A DNA stretch of 44,385 bases from Mycobacterium interjectum (GCF_900078675.2 NZ_LT546237.1:4253160-4297544), one strand, 5' to 3'. Shown: positions 25,034 through 33,260, counted from the first letter of the stretch. Program-made: numbers and translations. The notes: a model not told the origin generated them from the letters alone.

Positions 25034-25744
25034 ATGCTGTTCGAGCACACGGTTGACATCGAGATCGACCCCAAGCGCACCGCGCTGGTCCTCGCCGACA
25101 TCCAGAACGACTTCCTCACCGAGGGCGGCAAATATTACGTCCTCATCGAGGAATTGCTCAAGCGCAACAACGTCAACGACAATCTGGAGACGTTGTTGAA
25201 AACCGCCAAGGACAACAACTTTCCGGTCTTCATGTCTCCGCATTACTTCTTCCCCCATGACCATCACGGATACACCCATCTGGGCGCGATGGAGGATTTG
25301 GCCCTCAACGTCGGACTCGTCGAGCGACAAAGCCCGCTCAATTTCGAAGGTGTTCCGGGTTCGGGCGCCGATGTGCCGGACCGCTTCAGGAAGTACATGG
25401 AGGACAGCGCAACGACCATCACCTCGCGCCACGTCAGCTACGCCCCAACCAACGACCTGGTGTTGTTGTTGCGCCGGCGTGGTATCGAGAAGGTCATCAT
25501 GGCCGGGCCCGCGGCGAACCTGTGCCTGGAAGATCACATGCGCAACCTGATCCAGAATGGCTTCGAAATCATCATGGTGCGCGACGCCGTGGCGGGCGCG
25601 GCGAACGAAGAAGGGTCCGGCTATCACGCCGCGATGATCAACTGGCGGTTCATGGCCAACGCCGTATGGACCACCGAGGAAGTTGTCCGCCGCGTCACCG
25701 CAGCAGCAGCGGTCCGCCCTGCCACTGCGGCAGCAACGACCTAA
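25034..25744 (+). CDS. Isochorismatase-like protein, copy 2 (catalytic Lys not found)
   Basis: This 236-residue paralogue of the gene at 20232 has the same fold and length. The catalytic Asp22 (VLADIQNDF) and Cys164 (GPAANLCLEDHMR) are present. Where copy 1 has S-P-H-Lys138, this copy reads S-R-H-Val134 and no Lys is nearby, so hydrolase activity may be altered or lost. The Pro/Ala/Thr-rich C-terminal tail is extra. The ATG start has AAGGGA about ten bases upstream. It is the first gene of a run with the DJ-1-like gene and the decayed SnoaL-like gene, under promoter element E. Confidence 0.9.
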   Translation: MLFEHTVDIEIDPKRTALVLADIQNDFLTEGGKYYVLIEELLKRNNVNDNLETLLKTAKDNNFPVFMSPHYFFPHDHHGYTHLGAMEDLALNVGLVERQSPLNFEGVPGSGADVPDRFRKYMEDSATTITSRHVSYAPTNDLVLLLRRRGIEKVIMAGPAANLCLEDHMRNLIQNGFEIIMVRDAVAGAANEEGSGYHAAMINWRFMANAVWTTEEVVRRVTAAAAVRPATAAATT

Positions 25745-25888
25745 CACCGTAGGCCCTCCACCGTGCTGGCAGCGACATCGAGGCCGTTGGGGGTCTATGG
25801 CGTTCGCTCAGCACCGGATGCACGTCATCGCTTCATCACCATCCCGTGGAAGTTCAACGCGGCTTCCTCGATCACTTCGGGAGTTCTC

Positions 25889-26689
25889 ATGAGTAAAGGC
25901 ACCATCCTCGTCGTCGGCTCCAACGCGACCCAACTGGAGGCCAAAACCGGTGGCACGATCACAATCGGTCAAATGCTCAACGAAACCGCCGTGCCGCTGA
26001 TGGTCTTGGTGGCCGCCGGATACGAGTTTCTACTTGCCACTCCTAGCGGTGAAAAGCCGCACATGGACAAAGATTCTGACGCGCTGCTGTATTTCGCCAA
26101 CGACGACGCCGCCCGTACCCGGGCCCGCGACTTCTTCAACGATTACCCCGCGATGAACGAGGTCCGCACACTGCGCTCCGTGATCGACGACGGCCTAGAT
26201 CGCTTCGTAGGCCTATTCGTCCCCGGCGGTCACGCTCCGGTCGTCGATATCATGCAAGATCCGGACACCCGCGAGGTCCTCCGATACTTTCACGCCCACG
26301 CCAAGCCCACCGCTGCCATCTGTCATGGGCCGATGGGCCTTCTCGCTGAGATGGACAACGCTCGCGAGTTTCGTGCTGCGCTGATCGACGGTGACCAAGT
26401 CAAGGCACGCGAGCTGGCCAAGGGATGGCAGTACGCGGGGTATCAGATGACCGTGTTCTCACGCAGCGAAGAAGAGTTCGCCGAAGACAACGTCTTCAAG
26501 GCCAAGCTCTACTTCAACATGCCCGACGCGCTAGAGGCGGCCGGCGGCACCGTCGTGACGACCGAGGAGAATTTCACTTCCTACGTGGTGACCGACCGCG
26601 AGCTGATTACCGGCCAAAACCCCATGTCAGATTATGAACTCGCCGATGTCTTCATCGCAGCGCTGGACAAGTATTCCGTGACATCGTGA
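25889..26689 (+). CDS. DJ-1/PfpI-family protein (Hsp31-like class I glutamine-amidotransferase fold)
   Basis: This 266-residue protein has the DJ-1/PfpI fold: TILVVGSNA at the start, FVPGGHAPVVDIMQDPDTREVL, then AAICHGPMGLL with the nucleophile Cys145 followed by His146, as in Hsp31/HchA-like proteins. It ends with MTVFSRSEEEFAEDNVFKAKL and LITGQNPMSDYELADVFI. Family members remove methylglyoxal and other reactive carbonyls without a cofactor, or act as chaperones or deglycases. It lies 144 bases after isochorismatase-like copy 2. Its stop overlaps the GTG of the next gene in GTGA, which implies translational coupling. Confidence 0.9.
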   Translation: MSKGTILVVGSNATQLEAKTGGTITIGQMLNETAVPLMVLVAAGYEFLLATPSGEKPHMDKDSDALLYFANDDAARTRARDFFNDYPAMNEVRTLRSVIDDGLDRFVGLFVPGGHAPVVDIMQDPDTREVLRYFHAHAKPTAAICHGPMGLLAEMDNAREFRAALIDGDQVKARELAKGWQYAGYQMTVFSRSEEEFAEDNVFKAKLYFNMPDALEAAGGTVVTTEENFTSYVVTDRELITGQNPMSDYELADVFIAALDKYSVTS

Positions 26690-27084
26690 CCAGCCACGAA
26701 CGCAGTCGGACCGAAGCCAACAAGCAGGTCGTCACCGCCTTCTACGAAGAGGCGCATTTCGGCGGTGACGTCGACGGTGCGATCGCCCGCTACGTCGGCG
26801 ACACCTACACCCAACACACCCCTGCTGCCGAAGATGGCGTCGAGGGCTTGCGCGACTACATCAACGCTTTCCTGACAACGTTCCTCACGCTAAGGGTGAG
26901 ATATGTCGCGTCATCGCTGACGGTGACATCGTTGCCGTGCACGCTCATTGGGCCGGTGTGACCGGTCCGCACGGTGATGTCAGCGTCGACATCTTTCGAG
27001 TGAGTGATGGCAAGCTCGTCGAGCACTGGGGACGTCAGCGCCCCGATACCCGCGACGTCGAAGAACGACAACACCCTGTTCTAA
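26686..27084 (+). pseudogene. SnoaL/NTF2-like protein with two frameshifts
   Basis: A GTG overlapping the DJ-1-like stop opens an NTF2/SnoaL-fold protein (TEANKQVVTAFYEEAHFGGDVD, YVGDTYTQHTPAAEDGVEGL). After FLTTF the frame is lost near 26890. The expected continuation (IADGDIVAVHAHWAGVTGP, SVDIFRVSDGKLVEHW) is in a second frame, and the end (DVSAPIPATSKNDNTLF) is in a third after about 27028, with a stop at 27082-27084. Two single-base indels would restore one protein of about 130 residues. It is either a recent pseudogene or two sequence errors. Intact members act as small hydrolases, cyclases or binding proteins. Confidence 0.82.
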
Positions 27085-27108
27085 CACCGCAGGCACGACA
27101 CTGGCGTC

Positions 27109-27150
27109 TAAAGATTTCGACAGCGCAAGTCGATCGCGCCTTCCTATCGT
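27109..27150 (+). promoter_or_regulatory. Island promoter element F
   Basis: TAAAGATTTCGACAGCGC (27109-27126), 18 bases, then TATCGT (27145-27150). It lies 89 bases before the first cupin gene. Confidence 0.83.
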
Positions 27151-27239
27151 CGGACAGGCCCCATGCGGGCAAGCAGCTTCGCCTCCGTCGGCCGCCCGTA
27201 AGAACCGGCCGGTGACCATTTTTCGAAAGGAATGACAAC

Positions 27240-27683
27240 GTGGCCTCTGAACAAGATCCGACGTCTCCCGCCGCCGGGGGTTTCAGTGTGTTTCCGCCAG
27301 GCGTCGAATCCTCGTCGTATCCCGCCGAGGACATGAGGTTTTACGATATCGGTCAGCGCGGCGTGGACGGTGTCACCAAGATCGAAGCGGCCGACGCCTA
27401 CGGTCAGATGGTTGGCGGCAGACACGGCACCTTCCTCAAGTTCTCTCCGGGCTTCGTTAGCCCGCTGCACAGCCACAGCGCTGATTACGCCGCCGTGGTC
27501 ATCAAAGGGCAGATGGCCAACTACATGCCTGGCGAGACGCCGATTCCCTTGGGGCCGGGTGGGTTCTGGTATCAGAAGGGTAGGCAAGCCCACACCACCG
27601 CGTGCGTGTCCGAGACCGAAGGTTTGATCTTCCTCATTCAGGGCGAGGGCTTCGACGCACAAATACCCCCGGTCACCGACTGA
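27240..27683 (+). CDS. Cupin-domain protein (DUF4437 type), copy 1
   Basis: This 147-residue single-cupin protein has the metal-binding motif SPLHSHSADYAAVVIKG in the first barrel motif, then MANYMPGETPIPLGPGGFWYQKGRQAHTT, which supplies the later His. It matches the DUF4437/ChrR-like cupins. Function may be enzymatic (dioxygenase or isomerase) or binding; none is proven. GTG start with AAAGGA eight bases upstream. It is a single gene under promoter element F and is related to the cupin at 37379. Confidence 0.87.
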   Translation: MASEQDPTSPAAGGFSVFPPGVESSSYPAEDMRFYDIGQRGVDGVTKIEAADAYGQMVGGRHGTFLKFSPGFVSPLHSHSADYAAVVIKGQMANYMPGETPIPLGPGGFWYQKGRQAHTTACVSETEGLIFLIQGEGFDAQIPPVTD

Positions 27684-27778
27684 CGTCCGTCGTCAATTCG
27701 ACGGCGCCGTCTTCACGCGGGTGACCGTTGCCGGGGGTGCGGTTACCCGTGCGCAATCGGATGCGCGATGCCTAGCCG

Positions 27779-28291
27779 TCACCACAGCGTCGGTGTCTGC
27801 GGCAGCGCTCCTTCCAGGGTGAGCAGGCGCTGTTTGCGTTCGATGCCGCCGGCGTAGCCGACGAGCTTGCCGTCGGCACCAATCACTCGGTGGCATGGCA
27901 CCACGATCGACACCGGGTTGTGAGCGTTGAGAGCACCGACTTCGCGTGCGGTGATGCCCATGGAGCGCGCCAATTCGCCGTAGCTGGCGGTGGTGCCGTA
28001 GGGCAATGCGCATAGAGCTGCGCGCATGCGTTCGGCGCGCTGCGACGGTGCCGGCGCAAGCCGCATATCGAATGCCCGTCGCTGACCCGTGAAGTACTCG
28101 TGCAACTGCTCGGCGATCTGTGCGAACTCATGCTCGCTGGTGCGCCGCCCAAACACGGCCGGCTTCGGTTTTGTCCAGTGACCGGGAAAGTAGATGCCGG
28201 CGAGACCGGCGTCGTCGTGAACGACTGTGAGAGTGCCGATTTCGGTGTCGATGAATGCGTGACGAGTGGAATTGGTGGCAGTGGAAGACAT
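27779..28291 (-). CDS. ogt: Methylated-DNA-protein-cysteine S-methyltransferase
   Basis: This 170-residue O6-alkylguanine DNA alkyltransferase repairs O6-methylguanine by suicidal transfer to its own Cys. The active-site motif VPCHRVIG has the acceptor Cys133. YGTTASYGELA (HTH), the Asn hinge of GALNAHNP and GYAGGIERKQRLLTLEG complete the domain, and the N-terminal ribonuclease-like domain is present. The ATG at 28291 has AGGAG five bases upstream; the frame continues upstream without another good start. It lies 158 bases downstream of AraC copy 3 on the same strand. No island promoter element was found before it. The symbol ogt is chosen by family. Confidence 0.92.
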   Translation of the reverse strand: MSSTATNSTRHAFIDTEIGTLTVVHDDAGLAGIYFPGHWTKPKPAVFGRRTSEHEFAQIAEQLHEYFTGQRRAFDMRLAPAPSQRAERMRAALCALPYGTTASYGELARSMGITAREVGALNAHNPVSIVVPCHRVIGADGKLVGYAGGIERKQRLLTLEGALPQTPTLW

Positions 28292-28449
28292 CGCATCTCC
28301 TGAGCGGAACGTTGTGAGAGCAGAACGAGCGTGTTGATGGTGCAGCCGTCTAGTCGGGCAGGATGCTTCCTGAGGCACTGCCGGTGTGCGGCATACCTGG
28401 ACGGTGCGGGTTACCGGTGGTGCCGCGTGGCGTCCGGCGTTGCGTCGGG

Positions 28450-29340
28450 TCATCTTCTACGGACTCCTGATGAGCGGCGAAAATCCGAAGGTGTCTGGCC
28501 GTAGGTCTGCTTGAAGGCGGCGGTGAAGTGGCTGTGACTGGAGAATCCGAGGTCGAAGGCGAGATCGGTGACATCGTCGTATTCACCGAGCCGCTGCAAC
28601 GCCTGGGCGAGGCGCAGCTGCAGTTGATAGCGATACATCGGGATTGCCTCGACGCGTTGGAAGACCTGGGTGAGATACACCGGTGAGACGCCGAGTTCTG
28701 CGGCGATCTCAGACAGCGTCCACCGGCGGCCCAGGTCGGCGCCCACGACCAGCTTGGCGGCGTCGGCGAGCTTGCGGCTTCGCGCGGTGATGCGGCGCTC
28801 ATCGGGTGCGTAGCCCTGCAAGGCGGCACTGATCAGCCCCATGGTCACTGTTTCGGCCTCCAAGACCCCGCCGATCGCTCCGCGATCGAGTCGATGCCGC
28901 ACAGATGCGGCCAGTGCCTGGGTTCGGGCATCCAGGCGCAGAGCGCAGCGATTGAGGGCAGCGGTGTCGCCGGATGCGAGCAGCTCGCCGGGGACCAGTT
29001 CGACGAGGACCTCGGGGTTCAGCCCGATCGATAGCGAGGAATCGCCACCAGCGACCGGGTGGCTCATGCGCCATACCTGGTCCGTGTTGAGGAAGAGGAC
29101 TCGACTGGAGTCGGCGATCGCTTGGTCGTGTCCCACGTGATGTACGTAGAGCCCGTCGTAGGGAAACACGATGTGCGTCTTGTCGGTGGTCTCGTCAGCG
29201 CTTTGCGGTGCATGGGTTCCTGGGCAGATCACGTCCCACACCGCCATCGCGTCGGACAGCAATAGTGCGTTCGACTTGAAGTCCACCATGTTCATGTCGA
29301 ACCGGGAAGCTGCCACGTTTATGCCCGCGAATCCGTACAT
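28450..29340 (-). CDS. AraC-family transcriptional regulator, copy 3
   Basis: This 296-residue paralogue of copies 1 and 2 has the sensor domain ALLLSDAMAVWDVICPG, HIVFPYDGLYVHHVG and QVWRMSHPVAGGDSSLSIG. Its C-terminal HTH pair is LSEIAAELGVSPVYLTQVFQRV and VTDLAFDLGFSSHSHFTAAFKQ with YGQTPSDFRRS. It lacks the long C-terminal tail of the other two. The ATG at 29340 has no ribosome site and could be leaderless; ATG 29295 is an alternative. It is divergent from the TetR gene across 39 bases and upstream of the alkyltransferase. This arrangement recalls the AraC-plus-alkyltransferase design of Ada, although no Ada-type Cys domain is present. Confidence 0.9.
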   Translation of the reverse strand: MYGFAGINVAASRFDMNMVDFKSNALLLSDAMAVWDVICPGTHAPQSADETTDKTHIVFPYDGLYVHHVGHDQAIADSSRVLFLNTDQVWRMSHPVAGGDSSLSIGLNPEVLVELVPGELLASGDTAALNRCALRLDARTQALAASVRHRLDRGAIGGVLEAETVTMGLISAALQGYAPDERRITARSRKLADAAKLVVGADLGRRWTLSEIAAELGVSPVYLTQVFQRVEAIPMYRYQLQLRLAQALQRLGEYDDVTDLAFDLGFSSHSHFTAAFKQTYGQTPSDFRRSSGVRRR

Positions 29341-29345
29341 TCATA

Positions 29346-29357
29346 TGATGAACATCA
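29346..29357. promoter_or_regulatory. Small inverted repeat between AraC copy 3 and TetR
   Basis: TGAT-GAAC-ATCA lies in the 39-base gap between the two divergent regulator starts. TetR proteins often bind a palindrome in such a gap. The arms are only 4 bases, so this is tentative. Confidence 0.3.
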
Positions 29358-29379
29358 GATTATCAGTAGGATAAGCATC

Positions 29380-29994
29380 ATGCGAACTGCATCACGAAAG
29401 CGTGCCGAAAACAAGCAGCAGTCCCGTGAACGCGTCCTGGATGCCGCCGCGCGGCGGATCCGGCAGGAAGGACTGGCGGGGACTGCGATCGCCTCGGTGA
29501 TGGCTGATGCCGGCCTGACGCATGGTGCGTTCTACGCCCACTTCGACTCCAAGGACGATCTCGATGTGGCGGCCTTCAGCCACGCCGTTGACGAGTGGCG
29601 CGAGAAATGGGTTCCCATCCGGCGTAGCGGCCGCTGGGACCGCAGACTGACCTCGATCGCCAAGCGTTACCTGACCAGTGATCACCGTGACGACGTGGCC
29701 AACGGCTGCGGTTATCCCGCGCTGGTGTCCGAAGCCACCCACGCCGGCCCAGCGTTTCGCGTCGCGTTCGAACAGGAGCTGCTGCGGTCGGTCGAGGTGA
29801 TCTGCGGAGACGACGCCAACGATGCCAGCCACCGTGCTGACGCCTTGGCCCTCATGGTGATTTGCGTCGGCGGGTTGGCGCTCTCGCGCGCCGTGGACGA
29901 CGACGACCTGTCGACGCAGATCCTGCGGGCAGCACGGCGGGCAGCCTCACAGCTCGCGGAGGCCACGATCACAACGGCGGCCGCGAGCCGTTGA
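29380..29994 (+). CDS. TetR-family transcriptional regulator
   Basis: This 204-residue repressor-type protein has an N-terminal TetR HTH (RERVLDAAARRIRQEGLAGTAIASVMADAGLTHGAFYAHFDSKDDL, roughly residues 16-60) and an all-helical ligand domain of the TetR_C type (NGCGYPALVSEATHAGPAFRVAFEQEL). It resembles the AcrR/NemR-like class that often controls nearby oxidoreductases. ATG start 3 bases after AGGATAAG. It is divergent from AraC copy 3, and its own operator is probably in the gap. The next gene downstream has its own promoter (element G). Confidence 0.93.
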   Translation: MRTASRKRAENKQQSRERVLDAAARRIRQEGLAGTAIASVMADAGLTHGAFYAHFDSKDDLDVAAFSHAVDEWREKWVPIRRSGRWDRRLTSIAKRYLTSDHRDDVANGCGYPALVSEATHAGPAFRVAFEQELLRSVEVICGDDANDASHRADALALMVICVGGLALSRAVDDDDLSTQILRAARRAASQLAEATITTAAASR

Positions 29995-30337
29995 CCGTCG
30001 CACACCGCCCCGTCGACGGCGCGGTGTCGCTGCGTCGAGCGGTGATGATGTCACGCGCGATACTGCTTAGAGTGGTTGCAGCACAACGTAGTTCGGGTGC
30101 AAATGCGCGGACTGGCGGCCCGCCTCGCCCGCATGTTATATGCGGACGAGTACACACTTCTCGGCGTCACGCAGGCGCACGTCAGTCACCGATCGAATAT
30201 TGCAGATATGCGACCGATAGTGCTGTTGCCGTGCACATTTGAGGTACGCCCGGTCCGCACGGAGAGCTAAAGATTCTGACAGTGCCGATGTACGGGTGTG
30301 CCGTAGCGTTTCGCCTCAGACGCGAGGAAGAGAGCCG
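29995..30337. other. Intergenic region before the hydrolase run
   Basis: These 343 bases hold no supported gene. Promoter element G lies at the right end (30268-30309); I recognise nothing else. Confidence 0.6.
30268..30309 (+). promoter_or_regulatory. Island promoter element G
   Basis: TAAAGATTCTGACAGTGC (30268-30285), 18 bases, then TAGCGT (30304-30309). It lies only 28 bases before the hydrolase start, so the transcript leader would be about 20 bases. Confidence 0.85.
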
Positions 30338-31267
30338 ATGAACAACGACACGGTGAACGGGTCTGGACCAACCCACAGAAGCATTGACACCCCCTCGGGC
30401 CACATCAGCTACACCGACGTCGGCTCGGGACCGGTGCTGCTGTTCGTCCACGGAGTGCTGATGAACAAGCATCTGTGGCGCCACCAGATACAACGTCTGT
30501 CGGACATCCGCAGATGCATCGCTATCGATCTGCTCGCCCACGGTGACACCGAGATCGACGCCGACCAAGATGTCTCGGTCACCGCGAACGCCGCGATGAT
30601 CGCTGAGTTTCTCGACGCGCTCGACATTGATCGTGTTGACATCGTCGGCAATGACAGCGGCGGAGGGATCTGTCAGATCTTCGCCGCACTCAATCCCGAC
30701 CGTGTCCGCACGCTGACCCTCACCGACTGCGATGCCAGCGACAACTGGCCCCCAGCGGCGTTCGAACCGTTCGTCGACATGGCGGTGGGGGGAGGGCTGC
30801 GCGGCGCCCTGACGGCGATGCTGACCAACACATCCCGCTATCGGGCCCCCGAGGCACTGGGGCCGGCATATCAGGACGCGGCCAGCGTGAGCGACGCCGA
30901 CATCGAGATCTACCTGACCCCGTTTCTGCGCACCGAACAGCGCACCCGCGATCTGCAACGCTTCCTCGCAGCCTTCGACAACCGGCACACACTGGCCATC
31001 GAAAGCCAGCTGCGGGCGTTAGGGGCACCCACGCTGATCGTGTGGGGCACCGATGACGTGTACTTCCCGATCCGGTGGGCGCACTGGCTCGCCGAAACCA
31101 TTCCCGGCGCCGGCTCACCGGTGGAAGTGCCCGGCGCACGGCTGTTCTTCGTCGAAGAACACCCCCAAGCGCTCGCCGCACCGCTGCGTGAACACCTGCT
31201 CGCCCACGGCGCCGTGTCTGCCACTGGTTCGTCGTCCACTGCAGGAGGTCGCGGTGCTCCTGTGTGA
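30338..31267 (+). CDS. Alpha/beta hydrolase with Asp nucleophile (haloalkane dehalogenase-like)
   Basis: This 309-residue alpha/beta-hydrolase has VLLFVHGVLMNKHLWRHQI (oxyanion region) and CIAIDLLAHGDTE. The nucleophile elbow is G104-N-D106-S-G, so the nucleophile is Asp, as in haloalkane and haloacetate dehalogenases and epoxide hydrolases, not Ser. LIVWGTDDVYFPIRWAHWLAE (acid loop) and ARLFFVEEHPQALAAPL follow. The catalytic His is not clearly placed. ATG start with GAGGAAGAG upstream. It heads the run hydrolase, PEP-mutase-like copy 2, degenerate SDR, DUF1272 copy 2. A halo or epoxide compound is a plausible but unproven substrate. Confidence 0.88.
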   Translation: MNNDTVNGSGPTHRSIDTPSGHISYTDVGSGPVLLFVHGVLMNKHLWRHQIQRLSDIRRCIAIDLLAHGDTEIDADQDVSVTANAAMIAEFLDALDIDRVDIVGNDSGGGICQIFAALNPDRVRTLTLTDCDASDNWPPAAFEPFVDMAVGGGLRGALTAMLTNTSRYRAPEALGPAYQDAASVSDADIEIYLTPFLRTEQRTRDLQRFLAAFDNRHTLAIESQLRALGAPTLIVWGTDDVYFPIRWAHWLAETIPGAGSPVEVPGARLFFVEEHPQALAAPLREHLLAHGAVSATGSSSTAGGRGAPV

Positions 31268-31353
31268 CGCGGTCGTTCGTCTGACCGTCCCCGACACATT
31301 CCGTCACGATTCTCAGCGCTCGTTTGCGGTCGCCGAGGAGAAGGAGAACTACC

Positions 31354-32133
31354 ATGCCCTCATCCGCTGAGAAAGCGGCCCGCTTCGCCGAGCTCCACGT
31401 CGCCGGTGACCCGGTGCTGCTGTACAACGCTTGGGACGCCGGCAGCGCGAAGGCCATCGTGGAGGCCGGCGCGTCGGCGATCGCGTCCAGCAGCTGGTCG
31501 GTGGCCGAAGCTCAAGGCTTCCGCGACGGTGAACAGCTACCGCTCGATGTCGCCGAACAGATCATCGGCCGCATCGCCGCCACGGTGGACGTGCCGGTCA
31601 GCGCGGACTTCGAAGGCGGCTATAGCGAGGACCACGCCGAACTCGCCGACAACGCCGGCCGCCTCTTCGAGCGTGGCGTGATCGGCATCAACTTCGAGGA
31701 CCGCGTGGTCAAAGGCGAAGGGCTCTACGAGGTGGGCCGCCAGGCCGACCGGATTGCCGCCATTCGCAGCGCCGCCGACCAAATCGGTCTCAACGTGTTC
31801 ATCAACGCCCGCACCGATCTGTTCCTCGGTCAGGGTCGCGATCCCCAGGCCACCGTCGACGAAGCCATTCAACGAGCCAAAGCCTATGCCGCAGCCGGTG
31901 CCTCGGGCTTCTTCATCCCCGGCCTGGAAGAGGAAGCGTTGATCGGCCGGATCTGCCAAGCGCAGTCCTTACCGGTCAACGTCATGGTGATGGACGGCAC
32001 GCCCACCCCCAGCCGACTGGCCGAACTTGGTGTTGCGCGGATCAGTTGGGGACCGCTGTCCTACCTCAACGCCATGGCCGGGCTGCAACGCGAAGCCCGC
32101 GAAGCGCTCTGCGCGCGCTCGGTGAACGCATGA
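31354..32133 (+). CDS. Isocitrate lyase/PEP mutase-family protein, copy 2
   Basis: This 259-residue paralogue of the gene at 11701 has near-identical family segments: NAWDAGSA, ASSSWSVAEAQGF, DFEGGYSEDHAELADN, INFEDRVVKGEGLYEVGRQADRIAAIR, and INARTDLFLGQGRD. It is a TIM-barrel lyase or mutase; the reaction is unknown. The ATG at 31354 has AAGGAG seven bases upstream. It lies 86 bases after the Asp-nucleophile hydrolase, and its stop overlaps the start of the next gene in ATGA, so both are translated together. It differs from copy 1 by a longer C-terminus (AREALCARSVNA). Confidence 0.92.
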   Translation: MPSSAEKAARFAELHVAGDPVLLYNAWDAGSAKAIVEAGASAIASSSWSVAEAQGFRDGEQLPLDVAEQIIGRIAATVDVPVSADFEGGYSEDHAELADNAGRLFERGVIGINFEDRVVKGEGLYEVGRQADRIAAIRSAADQIGLNVFINARTDLFLGQGRDPQATVDEAIQRAKAYAAAGASGFFIPGLEEEALIGRICQAQSLPVNVMVMDGTPTPSRLAELGVARISWGPLSYLNAMAGLQREAREALCARSVNA

Positions 32134-32975
32134 CACCGCATCCCGCCCAGGGCCCTCGTCGCCTGCGCACGTGGTTCATCCCCGAAGCCGACACCGGCTT
32201 CGCGCTGGCATTGAGCACGGCGGCCGCAGGCCGCGGAGACAACGTGGTGGCGTTGGCCCGCGACATCGAACCTCTGCAGCATTTGGTCGATGCGCACGAC
32301 CGACGTGTGCGCATCATCGCCGCCGACATTCGTGATCAGAGCCAGGTGCAGGACGCGGTCACCGAGGCGGTCTCCTCGTTCGGTCGCATCGACGTCGTGG
32401 CCAACACCACCTTCCACGACGTCCTCGGAGCCGTGGAAGAGATCGACGCCCAGCAGGCCGCGACGGTGATCGAGTTGAACGTTCTCGGACTACTCAACGT
32501 ACTGCGCGCTGTGCTGCCGATACTGCGTGCGCAACGCTCAGGACACGTCCTGCAGGCCTCGCCGTCCTACGACGATATCGGCAGACCGGGCGCTGGATTG
32601 CTCAGCGCCAGCGTATTCGCCGTCGACGGGCTGACCGACTCCCTAGCGGGGGAACTGCGACCGCTGGGCATTCAAGTCACGACGGTCGACACCCCGCCCA
32701 CGGCGGCCCGCGTCTCGTCAGACCTGACAGCCGGGCGCATCGCCGCATACGATCCGGTGCTACGCGAGGGTCGCGAGGCGTCGCTGGAATGGCACGTGTC
32801 AGCGCTGTCCAACACCGATATCGGCGTGGCCGCGATCCTGACTGTCGCTGACACCGAAGACTCCCCACTGCGATTGGTCCACCAGCAGCCCGACGCAACA
32901 CCGCGCGACGGTGAGAAGGCTCGGACCTTGGTGCCGTGCCCGGCGCTGTTGGCCGCTCAGCGTTGCGACAACTAG
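32130..32975 (+). CDS. Degenerate short-chain dehydrogenase-like protein (catalytic Tyr and Lys lost)
   Basis: This 281-residue protein clearly keeps the SDR fold (VVALARDIEPL, IAADIRDQSQVQDAV, SFGRIDVVAN, ELNVLGLLNVLRAVLPIL, GELRPLGIQVTTVDT), but every active motif is changed. The cofactor loop TGxxxGxG reads PEADTGFA near residues 18-25. NNAG reads ANTT at 91-94. The YxxxK motif expected as YSASKFAVEG reads LSASVFAVDG (Leu158 and Val162). It probably cannot do SDR catalysis and may be a binding or regulatory subunit. ATGA overlap with PEP-mutase-like copy 2. The paralogous SDR at 10662 keeps all residues. Confidence 0.9.
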   Translation: MTPHPAQGPRRLRTWFIPEADTGFALALSTAAAGRGDNVVALARDIEPLQHLVDAHDRRVRIIAADIRDQSQVQDAVTEAVSSFGRIDVVANTTFHDVLGAVEEIDAQQAATVIELNVLGLLNVLRAVLPILRAQRSGHVLQASPSYDDIGRPGAGLLSASVFAVDGLTDSLAGELRPLGIQVTTVDTPPTAARVSSDLTAGRIAAYDPVLREGREASLEWHVSALSNTDIGVAAILTVADTEDSPLRLVHQQPDATPRDGEKARTLVPCPALLAAQRCDN

Positions 32976-33032
32976 CGACGGCCATACCTGTTCACCATTC
33001 ACTGAGAGAACATCAAAGAAAGGATGCCGTCG

Positions 33033-33260
33033 ATGGCGGTCATGGAGCTGCGGGCAGAGTGTGAGCGCTGTGGACGCTCGTTGCCCAACGGCTCACCGGA
33101 TGCCCGGATCTGCACCTTCGAATGCACGTTCTGCGCTGCGTGCACCGATGAGGAACTCGCCGGAGTGTGCTCAAACTGCAACGGTAACTTGGTACTTCGC
33201 CCAACCCGGCCCACCGAGCTGCTCGAGAAATATCCCGCCGCACTGCCGGCGAAAAGCTAA
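33033..33260 (+). CDS. DUF1272 zinc-ribbon-like protein, copy 2
   Basis: This 75-residue protein has CERC, LPNGSPDARICTFECTFC, AACTDEE and GVCSNC, the same eight-Cys plan as copy 1 at 18669, but without the polar tail. It is predicted to bind zinc; the role is unknown. The ATG at 33033 has AAAGGA eight bases upstream; the ATG at 33024 is too close to that site. It is the last gene of the element G run, 57 bases after the degenerate SDR. A convergent Old Yellow Enzyme gene ends 29 bases further on. Confidence 0.9.
   Translation: MAVMELRAECERCGRSLPNGSPDARICTFECTFCAACTDEELAGVCSNCNGNLVLRPTRPTELLEKYPAALPAKS

Noticed and set aside
31304..31319. TCACGATTCTCAGCGC as a box before PEP-mutase-like copy 2
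   Set aside because: Two bases are missing from the box and no -10 hexamer follows; the gene is already within the element G run.
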